Source: Sphingomonadales bacterium
Lineage (GTDB): Bacteria; Pseudomonadota; Alphaproteobacteria; Sphingomonadales; Sphingomonadaceae
Reading direction: 5' to 3'
Length of the DNA stretch: 11,631 nucleotides
Assembly (NCBI GenBank): GCA_004292705.1
Contig: RDXA01000384.1
Span: forward strand, 1 to 11,631
Position numbers and translations under genes: made by a program. The first letter of the stretch is position 1. Each line of letters starts with the position of its first letter. The notes under the pieces are model-generated. The model made no database searches. It saw only the letters and a program-made list of their open reading frames with translations, and had not been told where the DNA came from. This document shows, piece after piece, positions 1 through 6,395 of the stretch.

Positions 1-92
1 GAGGCCGTCCCGACATGGCGCAAGGCGGCGGTCCGGACGGCGCGAAGGCAGCCGATGCGCTGGCAGCGGTGAAAGCCGTGATTGCGCCATAG
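1..92 (+). CDS. alaS: Alanine--tRNA ligase, C-terminal end only (partial)
   Basis: This is the last 29 codons of a gene entering from the left edge, read in the frame starting at base 3 and ending with TAG at 90-92. The peptide begins GRPDMAQGGGPDG and ends AVKAVIAP. The GRPDMAQ(A/G)GG block followed by an Ala/Lys-rich helix is the characteristic C-terminus of bacterial alanyl-tRNA synthetase (the C-Ala/DHHA1-type domain), which charges tRNA-Ala in the cytosol. The catalytic and editing domains lie outside the window. The tail is short, but this motif is well known, so the identification is fairly secure. A KOW-like mini-gene starts 11 bases after the stop and could be cotranscribed. Confidence 0.85.
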   Translation, partial: GRPDMAQGGGPDGAKAADALAAVKAVIAP

Positions 93-103
93 GGCCAAAG
101 GCC

Positions 104-271
104 ATGCGGAACGGTGATGGTTGCCTGGTGACTGCGGGGACCCACAAGGGCAAGACCGGCAACATCGCGGATCGCCAAGTCAGCAAGGGCGGGAATGTCA
201 CCATCACCGTCCGTCAATCGGATGGCACCCGTTGCAAGACCCTTGAGCGCCGCGTCGCGCCGCAGGTCTAG
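104..271 (+). CDS. KOW-motif-like mini-protein (55 aa), function unknown
   Basis: This 55-codon frame runs from ATG 104 to TAG 269-271, with AGGG at 91-94 placed 9 bases before the start. The protein is basic and glycine-rich. Residues 8-46 (LVTAGTHKGKTG, then NVTITVRQ and DGTRCKTL) resemble the KOW fold of ribosomal proteins and NusG: a G-x-HKGK-x-G turn followed by two predicted beta strands. An RNA- or ribosome-related role is inferred from that likeness only. It follows alaS by 11 bases, which suggests cotranscription with a translation gene. Its TAG overlaps the stop of the convergent antiporter gene, the two sharing TA within CTAG at 268-271. The reading frame stays open to the exact end, and the protein-like composition argues for a real gene. 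A GTG at 128 is a possible alternative start. Confidence 0.6.
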   Translation: MRNGDGCLVTAGTHKGKTGNIADRQVSKGGNVTITVRQSDGTRCKTLERRVAPQV

Positions 272-2043
272 GCCTCGCGCTCGCGCAGGCTGGCGCTCTT
301 CAGCTTCGGCCTTTCGTTGAGGCCGCCGTCCCGCTCGAGCTGTTCGCGGAATTCGTCGCGCTTGGCGTGGATTGATGCAATCACCGGTCCCATCGCGACG
401 CCGATATCGACCAGCACCGCCTCTGACAGCTGGAGCGAGCTTTCCAGCGTTTCGGGCACTGCGTGGCTCGCACCGGCGCGATACATTGCGGCCGCGTGAT
501 CGGTGTCGCGCGCGCGGGCAACGATCAGCAGATCGGGATAGGTCTGACGCAGCTTCGTGACGAGGCGCTGGGCCAAAACAGGTTCGTCCATTGTCAGCAC
601 CACGGCAGGCGCGGTTTCGACCCCCAGCCGGGTAAGCGCATCGCCGCGTGCAGCATCGCCGAAGGTGGCGCGGTAACCGTCGCGCTTGGCCTGCACGATC
701 AGATCGGGGTTGGTGTCGATCATCACATAGGGTTTCCCATGCGCCTGCATCATGTCGGCCACCAACCGCCCTACGCGCCCGCCGCCCACGATAATGGTGC
801 GCTCGGCGGCACTGTCATTGTCGTCCGGCGGTGTCGGCGCACCATCGACCCGGCGCGCCAGTATTGCGCCCAGCCGCGCGAGCAATGGCGTGACGGTGAG
901 GCCGATTGCGGTGACGGTCTGCCAGAAGCGTGCTGTCTCCTCGTCAAGCACCAGCGCGCTGGTCGCGGCGGCAAGCACGATCAACGTGGTTTCCGACGGC
1001 GAGGCCATCAGCACGCCGGTTTCTGCCGCGGTGCCACGCCGCGCGCCCATGAGCCGCAGCAAGACGCCTGTGACAAGCGCCTTGAAGGCCAGCACGCCCA
1101 CAACCGCCAGCGTGATCACGCCAATCTGCTCGGCGATCTCTGCAAGGTTGATGCTCATGCCCACAGTGATCAGGAAGACGCCAAGGGCAAGGCCTTTGAA
1201 CGGCTCCATGATCAATTCGACCTCGGTGTGATACTCGGTCTCGGCAATCAGCAACCCGGCGATCAGCGCGCCGACGATGGGCGACAGGCCCACCAGCGCG
1301 GTGGCAAGGCTGGCCCCGATGACCACCAGCAGCGAAGCGGCAAGGAACAGCTCGGGGCTTTTGGTGCGCGCCGCCTGAGCGAACAGGCGGGGGAGCGCAA
1401 AGCGGCCCGCCACCAGCAGCACCGCAATCACCAGCCCGCCTTGCCACAAGGTTTGAATAATCCCTGACCACCCGTCATCGGCCGCATTGGGCGCGAGCGC
1501 GCCGAGGATGAAGATGATCGGCACGATCATGATATCCTCGAACAACAGCATGGAAAGCGCGGCCTTGCCCACGGGCGAACGGGTGCCTGAAATCGGCAGG
1601 ACGATAGCCGTGGAGGAGAACGCCAGCGCGAAGCCCAGCGCCAGTGCGGCGGCCGGGCTCATGCTGCTTGCCAGCCCCACGAACAATGCCAGAGCGCTAC
1701 CGCTGATCAGCACTTCAAGCGCGCCGAGACCGAACACCAGCTTGCGCATCTGCCACAGGCGGTTGAACGAAAGCTCCAGCCCGATGGCGAACAGGAGCAG
1801 CACGATCCCGAAATCGGCGAAGGGCGTCAGTGCTTCGGGCTCGGTGATGGTAACATGATAAAGCCAGGGTATGCGCTCGACCAGCGAACCGAGCCCATAG
1901 GGGCCGACGAGCACCCCGATAACGATGAACCCGATGATGGGGGTGATGCGGAACCGCGCGAACACGGGGATCACGATCCCCGCCGCGCCAAGGATGACAA
2001 GCGCATCAGACAGGAACGGGGAGAGGGTCAGTTCGCCAGCCAC
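268..2043 (-). CDS. Cation:proton antiporter, CPA2 family, YbaL/KefB-like, with C-terminal TrkA-N domain
   Basis: This 591-residue inner-membrane protein probably exchanges K+ or Na+ for H+ under nucleotide control. Residues about 10-397 form a Na_H_exchanger-type domain of roughly 12 hydrophobic segments. It includes an LLLFAIGLEL helix (82-91), an SSTAIVLP helix (143-150), the FED motif (168-170, acidic pair where CPA2 proteins bind the ion) and GMSIN (295-299). Residues about 415-530 are a Rossmann TrkA-N/RCK domain with GGGRVG (420-425) and an Asp at 443 ending strand 2, which fits NAD(H)- or adenine-nucleotide sensing. There is no obvious RCK-C domain, which points to the YbaL branch rather than TrkA. 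The start is a GTG (2043-2041); AAGG and TAGG lie upstream but are weakly placed. It starts 47 bases after the GNAT-nitrilase stop on the same strand, so cotranscription is possible. The ion is not predictable from sequence. Confidence 0.9.
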   Translation of the reverse strand: MAGELTLSPFLSDALVILGAAGIVIPVFARFRITPIIGFIVIGVLVGPYGLGSLVERIPWLYHVTITEPEALTPFADFGIVLLLFAIGLELSFNRLWQMRKLVFGLGALEVLISGSALALFVGLASSMSPAAALALGFALAFSSTAIVLPISGTRSPVGKAALSMLLFEDIMIVPIIFILGALAPNAADDGWSGIIQTLWQGGLVIAVLLVAGRFALPRLFAQAARTKSPELFLAASLLVVIGASLATALVGLSPIVGALIAGLLIAETEYHTEVELIMEPFKGLALGVFLITVGMSINLAEIAEQIGVITLAVVGVLAFKALVTGVLLRLMGARRGTAAETGVLMASPSETTLIVLAAATSALVLDEETARFWQTVTAIGLTVTPLLARLGAILARRVDGAPTPPDDNDSAAERTIIVGGGRVGRLVADMMQAHGKPYVMIDTNPDLIVQAKRDGYRATFGDAARGDALTRLGVETAPAVVLTMDEPVLAQRLVTKLRQTYPDLLIVARARDTDHAAAMYRAGASHAVPETLESSLQLSEAVLVDIGVAMGPVIASIHAKRDEFREQLERDGGLNERPKLKSASLREREA

Positions 2044-2065
2044 GCCAGGGGCCTAGCCTTTACGC

Positions 2066-2085
2066 GCTGCGCTGTCACCCGCAGC
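2066..2085 (-). terminator. Weak hairpin between GNAT-nitrilase and antiporter genes
   Basis: GCTGCG (2066-2071) and CGCAGC (2080-2085) form a perfect 6-bp stem with an 8-base loop, beginning 6 bases past the GNAT-nitrilase stop on the - strand. No T-run follows, so this is at best a weak or Rho-assisted terminator or an mRNA 3'-end stabiliser. It leaves open whether the antiporter is cotranscribed with the upstream genes. Confidence 0.25.
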
Positions 2086-2090
2086 CTGTG

Positions 2091-3683
2091 CTAATGCTTC
2101 TCGCCGAGCGGGTCCTTGATGTTGCCGACGCGCTTGTCCCACTCGATGCGGTAGAGATCAAACCGGCGGTCGGCGAGGTTCTGCACCGTGCCCTCAGCCC
2201 GCGCACAGCTGAGGTCGGCGAGGTTGACGTCGCTGATCGTCAGCGTCTCGACGTTTTCGGAGGCCTCGGCCGCGATCCCGTCCCGCGCGAAGGGGAAATC
2301 GCACGGGGTGAGAATGCAGGACTGGGCGTATTGAATGTCCATGTTGGCGACATTTGGCAGGTTGCCGACATTGCCGCTCATCACCACAAAGCACTGGTTT
2401 TCAATCGCGCGCGCCTGCGAGCAGTAGCGCACCCGCATATAGCCCTGGCGGCTATCGGTGCAGAACGGCACGAAGATGATCCGCGCGCCTTCGTCCACCA
2501 GCCGCCGGGCGAGTTCAGGGAATTCGCTGTCGTAACATATCAGCACGCCGATCGGGCCGCAATCAGTGGGGATCGCGTCGATGGAATCGCCGCCCTTGAT
2601 GTTCCACCAATAGGCTTCGTTGGGGGTGGGGTGGATCTTCTCCTGCGCATGGATCGATCCGTCGCGCAGGCACACGTAAGCCACGTTATGGATGTCGCCA
2701 TCGGGCATCCGGGTGGGGTGCGATCCGCCGATGATGTTGATGTTGAAGGCGAGCGCCATCTCCGACAGGCGCTGACGGATGCGCGGGGTATAGTCGCTGA
2801 GCCGCTCGATGGCTTCGAGCGGGGTAAGTTCGCTCGGCTCGGCCGAGAGCAGCATGACCGTGAACATCTCGGGAAAGACGATGAAGTCCGCGTCGTAATC
2901 GGCCGCAACATCGACGAAATATTCGATCTGCTTCATGAACTCGTCGAAGCCCGAAACCGCACGCGATTGCAGCTGGCAGGTGGCGATCCGCACGCTCTCA
3001 ACATCGCGCGGCAAGCGGTGCTTGGGCGGGGAGTCGCTATCGACATAGGGATTGCGCCAGATCATCCGCACGGCATTGCCACGGCTGGCTTTGTCCTCGG
3101 GCAGGTATTTGGGCATGATGCCCGCCGCTTCAAACCCGTTGGCGAGCTGGAAGCGGAGCACCGGATCGTGGATCTTGCTCTCGATCACGAGGTCGAGATA
3201 TTCCTGGGGCGTGTCCGCACGGTTCGCCTTGCGGCGCTTGGCGCGGGCATAGCCGGGCATGCGGCCGCCGAACACGATGCCGGTAAGATCAAGCCGCTCG
3301 GCCAGCGCGCGGCGCTCTTCGTAGAGCCTGCGCCCCAGTCTTGTGCCGCGCACCGCCGGATCGACGCAGAGTTCGTAGCCGTAGAGCCAGTCGCCGGTCG
3401 GATCGTGGCGGCTGCCAAAGCCATTGCCGGTCACTTCGTCCCAGGTATGATCCGACAGCGCGACGCGCTCGTCGAGGCGCATGGAGGCGCAATATCCCAC
3501 CACCGCACCATCGAACAGCGCGACAAAGCAGCCTTCGGGATAGTTGTTGATCTGCCCGCGGATTTCGCCCTGCGTATAGGCGGGCAGATCATCATAGGCA
3601 CGGCGCACCAGCTCGCCGATCGCCCGCACGTCTTTGAGTTTCGCCTGACGAATTTCAAGCCGTGCGGTTGATCTGCTTGCCAT
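2091..3683 (-). CDS. Bifunctional GNAT N-acetyltransferase / carbon-nitrogen hydrolase (nitrilase superfamily) fusion
   Basis: This 530-residue cytosolic protein has two fused domains. Residues about 8-200 form a GNAT acyltransferase-like domain. Its acetyl-CoA loop reads RGTRLG (112-117), where the usual R-x-x-G-x-G has Arg in place of the middle Gly. Residues about 230-515 form a nitrilase/amidase domain with the full Glu-Lys-Cys set: E272 in FPEMF, K349 in QEKIHP (E356 follows in TPNE) and C383 in ICYDSEFPE. Such fusions are known in bacteria (B. subtilis YhcX type), but their substrates are not established. The frame is open 43 codons further upstream, to 3812. I chose ATG 3683 because GGAGA sits 5 bases before it, the GNAT homology starts right after it, and the upstream part overlaps the HExxH gene. 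The preceding gene's TAG is 1 base away, so translation is probably coupled. An acyl-amide or amino-acid conjugate substrate is only a guess. Confidence 0.93.
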   Translation of the reverse strand: MASRSTARLEIRQAKLKDVRAIGELVRRAYDDLPAYTQGEIRGQINNYPEGCFVALFDGAVVGYCASMRLDERVALSDHTWDEVTGNGFGSRHDPTGDWLYGYELCVDPAVRGTRLGRRLYEERRALAERLDLTGIVFGGRMPGYARAKRRKANRADTPQEYLDLVIESKIHDPVLRFQLANGFEAAGIMPKYLPEDKASRGNAVRMIWRNPYVDSDSPPKHRLPRDVESVRIATCQLQSRAVSGFDEFMKQIEYFVDVAADYDADFIVFPEMFTVMLLSAEPSELTPLEAIERLSDYTPRIRQRLSEMALAFNINIIGGSHPTRMPDGDIHNVAYVCLRDGSIHAQEKIHPTPNEAYWWNIKGGDSIDAIPTDCGPIGVLICYDSEFPELARRLVDEGARIIFVPFCTDSRQGYMRVRYCSQARAIENQCFVVMSGNVGNLPNVANMDIQYAQSCILTPCDFPFARDGIAAEASENVETLTISDVNLADLSCARAEGTVQNLADRRFDLYRIEWDKRVGNIKDPLGEKH

Positions 3684-3684
3684 T

Positions 3685-4359
3685 CTATTCTCCGGCGAAC
3701 AGCGCGTCGACCGAACCGCCATTAGCGGCAAGCGCGGCTTCGACGCGCTTGCGGCCATGACAATAGAGCAACGCCGGGTGCTTTTCGCCGCGCGCCTCGA
3801 TCCGCGCGACATCCTCCGGGGTCAGGGCGCTTTCCTGGGCGATGTGATCGCAATAGCCTTCAACTCGCCATCGCGGCTGACCCATCATCGCGATCCGGCC
3901 GAAATGGTGCAACAGCACGCCATGGGTGATTTCATGAGCGATCACGGAGGAAAGCTGGCGCGAGCCACCGACAGGGCGATTGTTGACGATGCGGTCTGCT
4001 GCAAGATCGCCCCTGTTGACGATCAGGTTCTGCCCCCCAAGGCGCGTCAGCGCGAAGGCTCCACGGTTGATGTTGGCCAGCCACAACCAGCGCCAGCTGC
4101 CTTCGGTCAGGAAGATACGGCGTGGTTCACGGTTACGCGCTATCGGGCTGGCAGATACCAGCGTCTCTGCCCGCGCCATGACACGGTCCAGCGCGGCCTG
4201 ATCAATGGGTGTTTCAGACCAGACCTGGCTGTCGCCGGCCTTGGTTTGATATGGAAATGCCAGAAGTTGGGGTGCCATAAGCGGGGAGGCCAGCAGAAGA
4301 ACCAGCGCCCCAAGCGCCAATCCCCACCGGCCTCCGCCGATTCTGGCGATCAGGCTCAA
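3685..4359 (-). CDS. Membrane-anchored or secreted putative zinc metallopeptidase (HExxH protein), uncharacterised
   Basis: With the TTG start at 4359 the protein has 224 residues. A hydrophobic segment at about residues 13-35 (LALGALVLLLASPLMAP inside it), after two arginines, is an anchor or signal peptide placing the rest in the periplasm. HEITH (142-146) is a gluzincin-type HExxH zinc motif, and E167 in RVEGYCDH is a plausible third ligand, 21 residues after the second His. C170 and C200 could form a disulfide. I do not recognise a named family; it resembles small M48/MA-clan-like hypothetical proteins. The frame is open to an ATG at 4422, but that would run 67 bases into icd. TTG 4359 shares TTGA with the icd stop and has AAGGAAA 7 bases upstream, so I prefer it. 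The next gene starts 1 base after this stop. Peptidase activity is inferred from the motif alone. Confidence 0.8.
   Translation of the reverse strand: MSLIARIGGGRWGLALGALVLLLASPLMAPQLLAFPYQTKAGDSQVWSETPIDQAALDRVMARAETLVSASPIARNREPRRIFLTEGSWRWLWLANINRGAFALTRLGGQNLIVNRGDLAADRIVNNRPVGGSRQLSSVIAHEITHGVLLHHFGRIAMMGQPRWRVEGYCDHIAQESALTPEDVARIEARGEKHPALLYCHGRKRVEAALAANGGSVDALFAGE
3689..3693 (-). promoter_or_regulatory. Ribosome-binding site deciding the GNAT-nitrilase start
   Basis: On the - strand GGAGA lies 5 bases before ATG 3683 and overlaps the last codons of the HExxH gene. It supports the internal ATG rather than the far-upstream start at 3812, and it supports translational coupling. Confidence 0.6.
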
Positions 4360-5573
4360 CCGGCCATTTCCTTTTCGAGATTTTGGACGATCGTCTCGAA
4401 GAACTGCTCGGTGGTCTGCCATGCCTGACCGGGGCCGATCAGCAGCGCCAGATCCTTGGTCATGTAGCCCTTTTCGACCGTTTCGATGCAGACCCGCTCC
4501 AGCGTCTCGGCAAACTTCACCACATCGGGGGTGTTGTCGAACTTGCCGCGATACATCAGCCCGCGGGTCCAGGCGAAGATCGAGGCGATCGGGTTGGTCG
4601 AGGTCGCCTTGCCCTGCTGGTGCTGGCGATAGTGGCGGGTGACGGTGCCGTGCGCGGCTTCGGCCTCGACGGTCTTGCCATCAGGCGAGAGCAGCACGGA
4701 GGTCATCAGGCCGAGCGAGCCAAAGCCCTGCGCCACGGTGTCCGACTGCACATCGCCGTCGTAGTTCTTGCACGCCCAGACGAACTTGCCCGACCACTTC
4801 AGGGCCGAGGCGACCATGTCGTCGATCAGGCGGTGTTCGTAGACCATGCCCTTGGCCTTGAACTGTTCGGCGAAGCCCTCGGTATCGAACACCTCCTGGA
4901 ACAGGTCCTTGAAGCGCCCGTCATAGGCCTTCATGATCGTGTTCTTGGTCGAAAGATACACCGGCCAGCCGAGGTTGAGCCCGTAGTTGAAGCTCGCACG
5001 GGCGAAGTCGCGGATCGAATCGTCGAGGTTGTACATCGCCATCGCCACACCGGCGCTGGGGAAGTCGAACACGTCGAGATCGATCTTCTCGCCGTTCTCG
5101 CCGTCCCACACCAGCCGCAGCTTGCCGGGGCCGGGGATCAGGGTGTCGGTCGCCTTGTACTGGTCGCCGAAGGCATGGCGGCCGACGACGATCGGATCGG
5201 TCCAGCCCGGCACCAGCCGCGGAACGTTGTCGATCACGATCGGCTCGCGGAAGACCACGCCGCCCAGGATGTTGCGGATCGTGCCGTTGGGGCTCTTCCA
5301 CATCTTCTTGAGGCCGAATTCCTCGACCCGCTGTTCGTCGGGCGTGATGGTGGCGCACTTCACGCCGACACCATATTGCTTGATCGCATTGGCGGAATCG
5401 ACCGTCACCTGATCGTCGGTCGCATCGCGGTTTTCGATCGAGAGGTCGTAATACTTCAGATCAATATCGAGATAGGGCAGGATCAATCTTTCGCGGATCC
5501 ATTGCCAGATGATGCGCGTCATCTCGTCGCCATCGAGTTCGACAACGGGGTTTGCGACTTTGATTTTGTCCAT
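4356..5573 (-). CDS. icd: NADP-dependent isocitrate dehydrogenase, eukaryote-like type II
   Basis: This 405-residue cytosolic TCA-cycle enzyme oxidatively decarboxylates isocitrate to 2-oxoglutarate and makes NADPH. Length and sequence match the homodimeric eukaryote-like class (human IDH1/IDH2, many alphaproteobacteria) rather than the E. coli type. Substrate residues by analogy to human IDH1 are T77, S94 and N96 in KSPNGTIRN, R100, R109, R132 in GRHAFGDQY, Y139 and K210. The metal-binding acids lie in LIDDM (249-253) and YDGDVQSD (271-278). HGTVTRH (308-314) supplies the Arg-His pair associated with NADP preference. The start is ATG 5573, with AAGGATAGGG upstream. It heads a - strand run: its TGA overlaps the start of the HExxH gene. 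The roughly 190 bases upstream, as far as the tRNA-Val terminator, should hold its promoter. I found no clear -35/-10 pair there, only two short palindromes. Confidence 0.97.
   Translation of the reverse strand: MDKIKVANPVVELDGDEMTRIIWQWIRERLILPYLDIDLKYYDLSIENRDATDDQVTVDSANAIKQYGVGVKCATITPDEQRVEEFGLKKMWKSPNGTIRNILGGVVFREPIVIDNVPRLVPGWTDPIVVGRHAFGDQYKATDTLIPGPGKLRLVWDGENGEKIDLDVFDFPSAGVAMAMYNLDDSIRDFARASFNYGLNLGWPVYLSTKNTIMKAYDGRFKDLFQEVFDTEGFAEQFKAKGMVYEHRLIDDMVASALKWSGKFVWACKNYDGDVQSDTVAQGFGSLGLMTSVLLSPDGKTVEAEAAHGTVTRHYRQHQQGKATSTNPIASIFAWTRGLMYRGKFDNTPDVVKFAETLERVCIETVEKGYMTKDLALLIGPGQAWQTTEQFFETIVQNLEKEMAG
4367..4373 (-). promoter_or_regulatory. Ribosome-binding site supporting a TTG start overlapping the icd stop
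   Basis: AAGGAAA on the - strand, inside the last icd codons, lies 7 bases before TTG 4359. The TTG start and the icd TGA stop overlap as TTGA. This favours reinitiation or coupling from icd over the ATG at 4422, which has no comparable site. Confidence 0.5.
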
Positions 5574-5693
5574 GCGTATTGCCCTATCCTTCTTGCCCCG
5601 TCTGCGCAGGGCTGTGATTGACCGACAGGAAGTTGTTCAGAGCCCGTCCAAAGGCCCAAAGATCCCGTCTGGGGCTTTAGCAGAGGAAGGCGG

Positions 5694-5714
5694 GCTTGCA
5701 AGCAAAGCACGTGC
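5694..5714. promoter_or_regulatory. Two adjacent perfect palindromes upstream of icd (possible operator)
   Basis: GCTTGCAAGC (5694-5703) and GCACGTGC (5707-5714) are each perfectly palindromic and separated by AAA, about 120-140 bases upstream of the icd start. A poor promoter-like pair on the - strand (TTGCAA 5701-5696, TAAAGC 5679-5674, 16-base spacer, TG before the -10) overlaps the first palindrome. The location suits regulator binding, but palindromes this short also occur by chance, so this is tentative. Confidence 0.25.
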
Positions 5715-5764
5715 GAATGAAACGCAACAGCCGTTGCGGCGCATGCGGCTTGCCCTTGAGGCAC

Positions 5765-5790
5765 AAAAAAGCCCGCCGGGGAGGGCGGGC
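5765..5790 (-). terminator. Rho-independent terminator of tRNA-Val
   Basis: Read on the - strand, GCCCGCC (5790-5784) pairs perfectly with GGCGGGC (5777-5771) across a 6-base loop and is followed at once by six T (5770-5765). It starts about 20 bases past the tRNA-Val 3' end. This is a textbook intrinsic terminator and should insulate icd from tRNA transcription. Confidence 0.9.
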
Positions 5791-5809
5791 TGGATTGCGG
5801 TTCAACCGA

Positions 5810-5884
5810 TGGTGGGCGTAGCAAGGATTGAACTTGCGACCCCTACGATGTCAACATAGTGCTCTACCACTGAGCTATACGCCC
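5810..5884 (-). tRNA. tRNA-Val (anticodon GAC)
   Basis: The - strand folds into a complete 75-base cloverleaf with CCA encoded. The acceptor stem pairs GGGCGTA with TACGCCC (7 bp), followed by discriminator A and CCA. The D arm is GCTC-AGTGGTA-GAGC. The anticodon arm is CTATG-TTGACAT-CGTAG, with GAC at the centre of the loop. The variable loop is GGGTC, and the T arm is GCAAG-TTCAATC-CTTGC. GAC reads GUC and GUU valine codons. An intrinsic terminator follows about 20 bases downstream. The cpdR gene ends 82 bases upstream on the same strand, so readthrough from cpdR is possible, though a tRNA normally has its own promoter. Confidence 0.97.
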
Positions 5885-5899
5885 GCACCATCGGATGGG

Positions 5900-5915
5900 C
5901 GCCCTGTTGAGGGCG
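5900..5915 (-). terminator. Short hairpin between cpdR and tRNA-Val
   Basis: CGCCCT (5900-5905) and AGGGCG (5910-5915) pair over a 4-base loop, between the cpdR stop and the tRNA 5' end on the - strand. There is no T-run. It may be a weak cpdR terminator or structure in the tRNA 5' leader. The stem is GC-rich in a GC-rich region, so confidence is low. Confidence 0.25.
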
Positions 5916-5966
5916 GAGCGGCCCCTTATCGCAGCGCCCGCAAGCGCGCAAGCGATTCGAAACTGG

Positions 5967-6356
5967 CTATCCCCGCAGCGCGTCCACTTCTTCGAAGACC
6001 CGTTCAACCTCCAGCACCAGATCGCGCAGGTGGAAGGGTTTGGAAAGCACGCGGGCGGCGGGCTGCTCGCGGCTGGCGCGCAAGCTGACGGCGGCAAAGC
6101 CGGTAATGAACATCACCTTGGTGCGCGGCGAAATCTCGGCGCAGCGCTGGGCAAGCTCGATCCCGTCCATTTCGGGCATGACAATGTCCGACAGCAGCAG
6201 GTCGTAATCGCCCGTTTCCAGCAGCGGAACGGCATCGGTGCCGCGATCGACCGCACTGACGAAATAGCCGGCATTGGTCAGCGCCCGTTCGAGGTAGGCG
6301 CGCATGGCGTCTTCGTCTTCGGCGAGCAGGATGCGGGGGGAGCGTGTCGCTGTCAT
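5967..6356 (-). CDS. cpdR: Single-domain response regulator, CpdR-like
   Basis: This 129-residue protein is a receiver (CheY-like) domain and nothing else. The acidic pocket is E13-D14 in LAEDEDA, the phosphoacceptor is D57 in LLLSDIVMPEMDG, and the switch residues are T85 (FITGF) and K106 (LSKPF). The ILLAEDEDAMR start, the DIVMPEMDG block and the lack of an output domain resemble alphaproteobacterial CpdR. In Caulobacter, unphosphorylated CpdR brings ClpXP to the cell pole and promotes breakdown of CtrA, PdeA and others, and the CckA-ChpT relay phosphorylates it. The start is ATG 6356; I see no Shine-Dalgarno sequence (CCCTTCTC precedes it), so it may be leaderless or weakly initiated. It diverges from the amidohydrolase gene. 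Naming it CpdR rather than another stand-alone receiver is a judgement from sequence likeness. Confidence 0.85.
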   Translation of the reverse strand: MTATRSPRILLAEDEDAMRAYLERALTNAGYFVSAVDRGTDAVPLLETGDYDLLLSDIVMPEMDGIELAQRCAEISPRTKVMFITGFAAVSLRASREQPAARVLSKPFHLRDLVLEVERVFEEVDALRG

Positions 6357-6380
6357 GAGAAGGGCATTAGCAGACCTGAC

Positions 6381-6395
6381 TTAAGAAATCTTTGT
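6381..6395 (-). promoter_or_regulatory. Possible CtrA-type box upstream of cpdR
   Basis: On the - strand the site reads ACAA-N7-TTAA, 6 of 8 bases of the alphaproteobacterial CtrA consensus TTAA-N7-TTAA. One half-site is perfect (6384-6381) and the site ends 25 bases before the cpdR start. The TAATGC just downstream, in TGCTAATGC, could act as a -10. CtrA control of cpdR is known in Caulobacter, but a partial match by itself is weak. Confidence 0.25.

Noticed and set aside
463..1467. 334-codon open frame on the + strand opposite the antiporter gene
   Set aside because: It is an antisense mirror of a membrane protein with clear helices and a Rossmann motif. The + translation is low-complexity Arg/His/Gln-rich.
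2088..3671. 527-codon open frame on the + strand opposite the GNAT-nitrilase gene
   Set aside because: It is an antisense mirror frame produced by strong G/C third-position bias. Its translation has no recognisable domain, while the - strand frame has clear GNAT and nitrilase motifs.
3684..3812. 43-codon N-terminal extension of the GNAT-nitrilase frame
   Set aside because: It overlaps the C-terminal coding part of the HExxH gene and is Arg/Ser-rich shadow sequence. ATG 3683 has a good ribosome-binding site.
4383..5621. 412-codon open frame on the + strand opposite icd
   Set aside because: It lies antisense to an unmistakable isocitrate dehydrogenase, and its composition is His/Asp/Leu-rich as expected from a mirrored high-GC gene.
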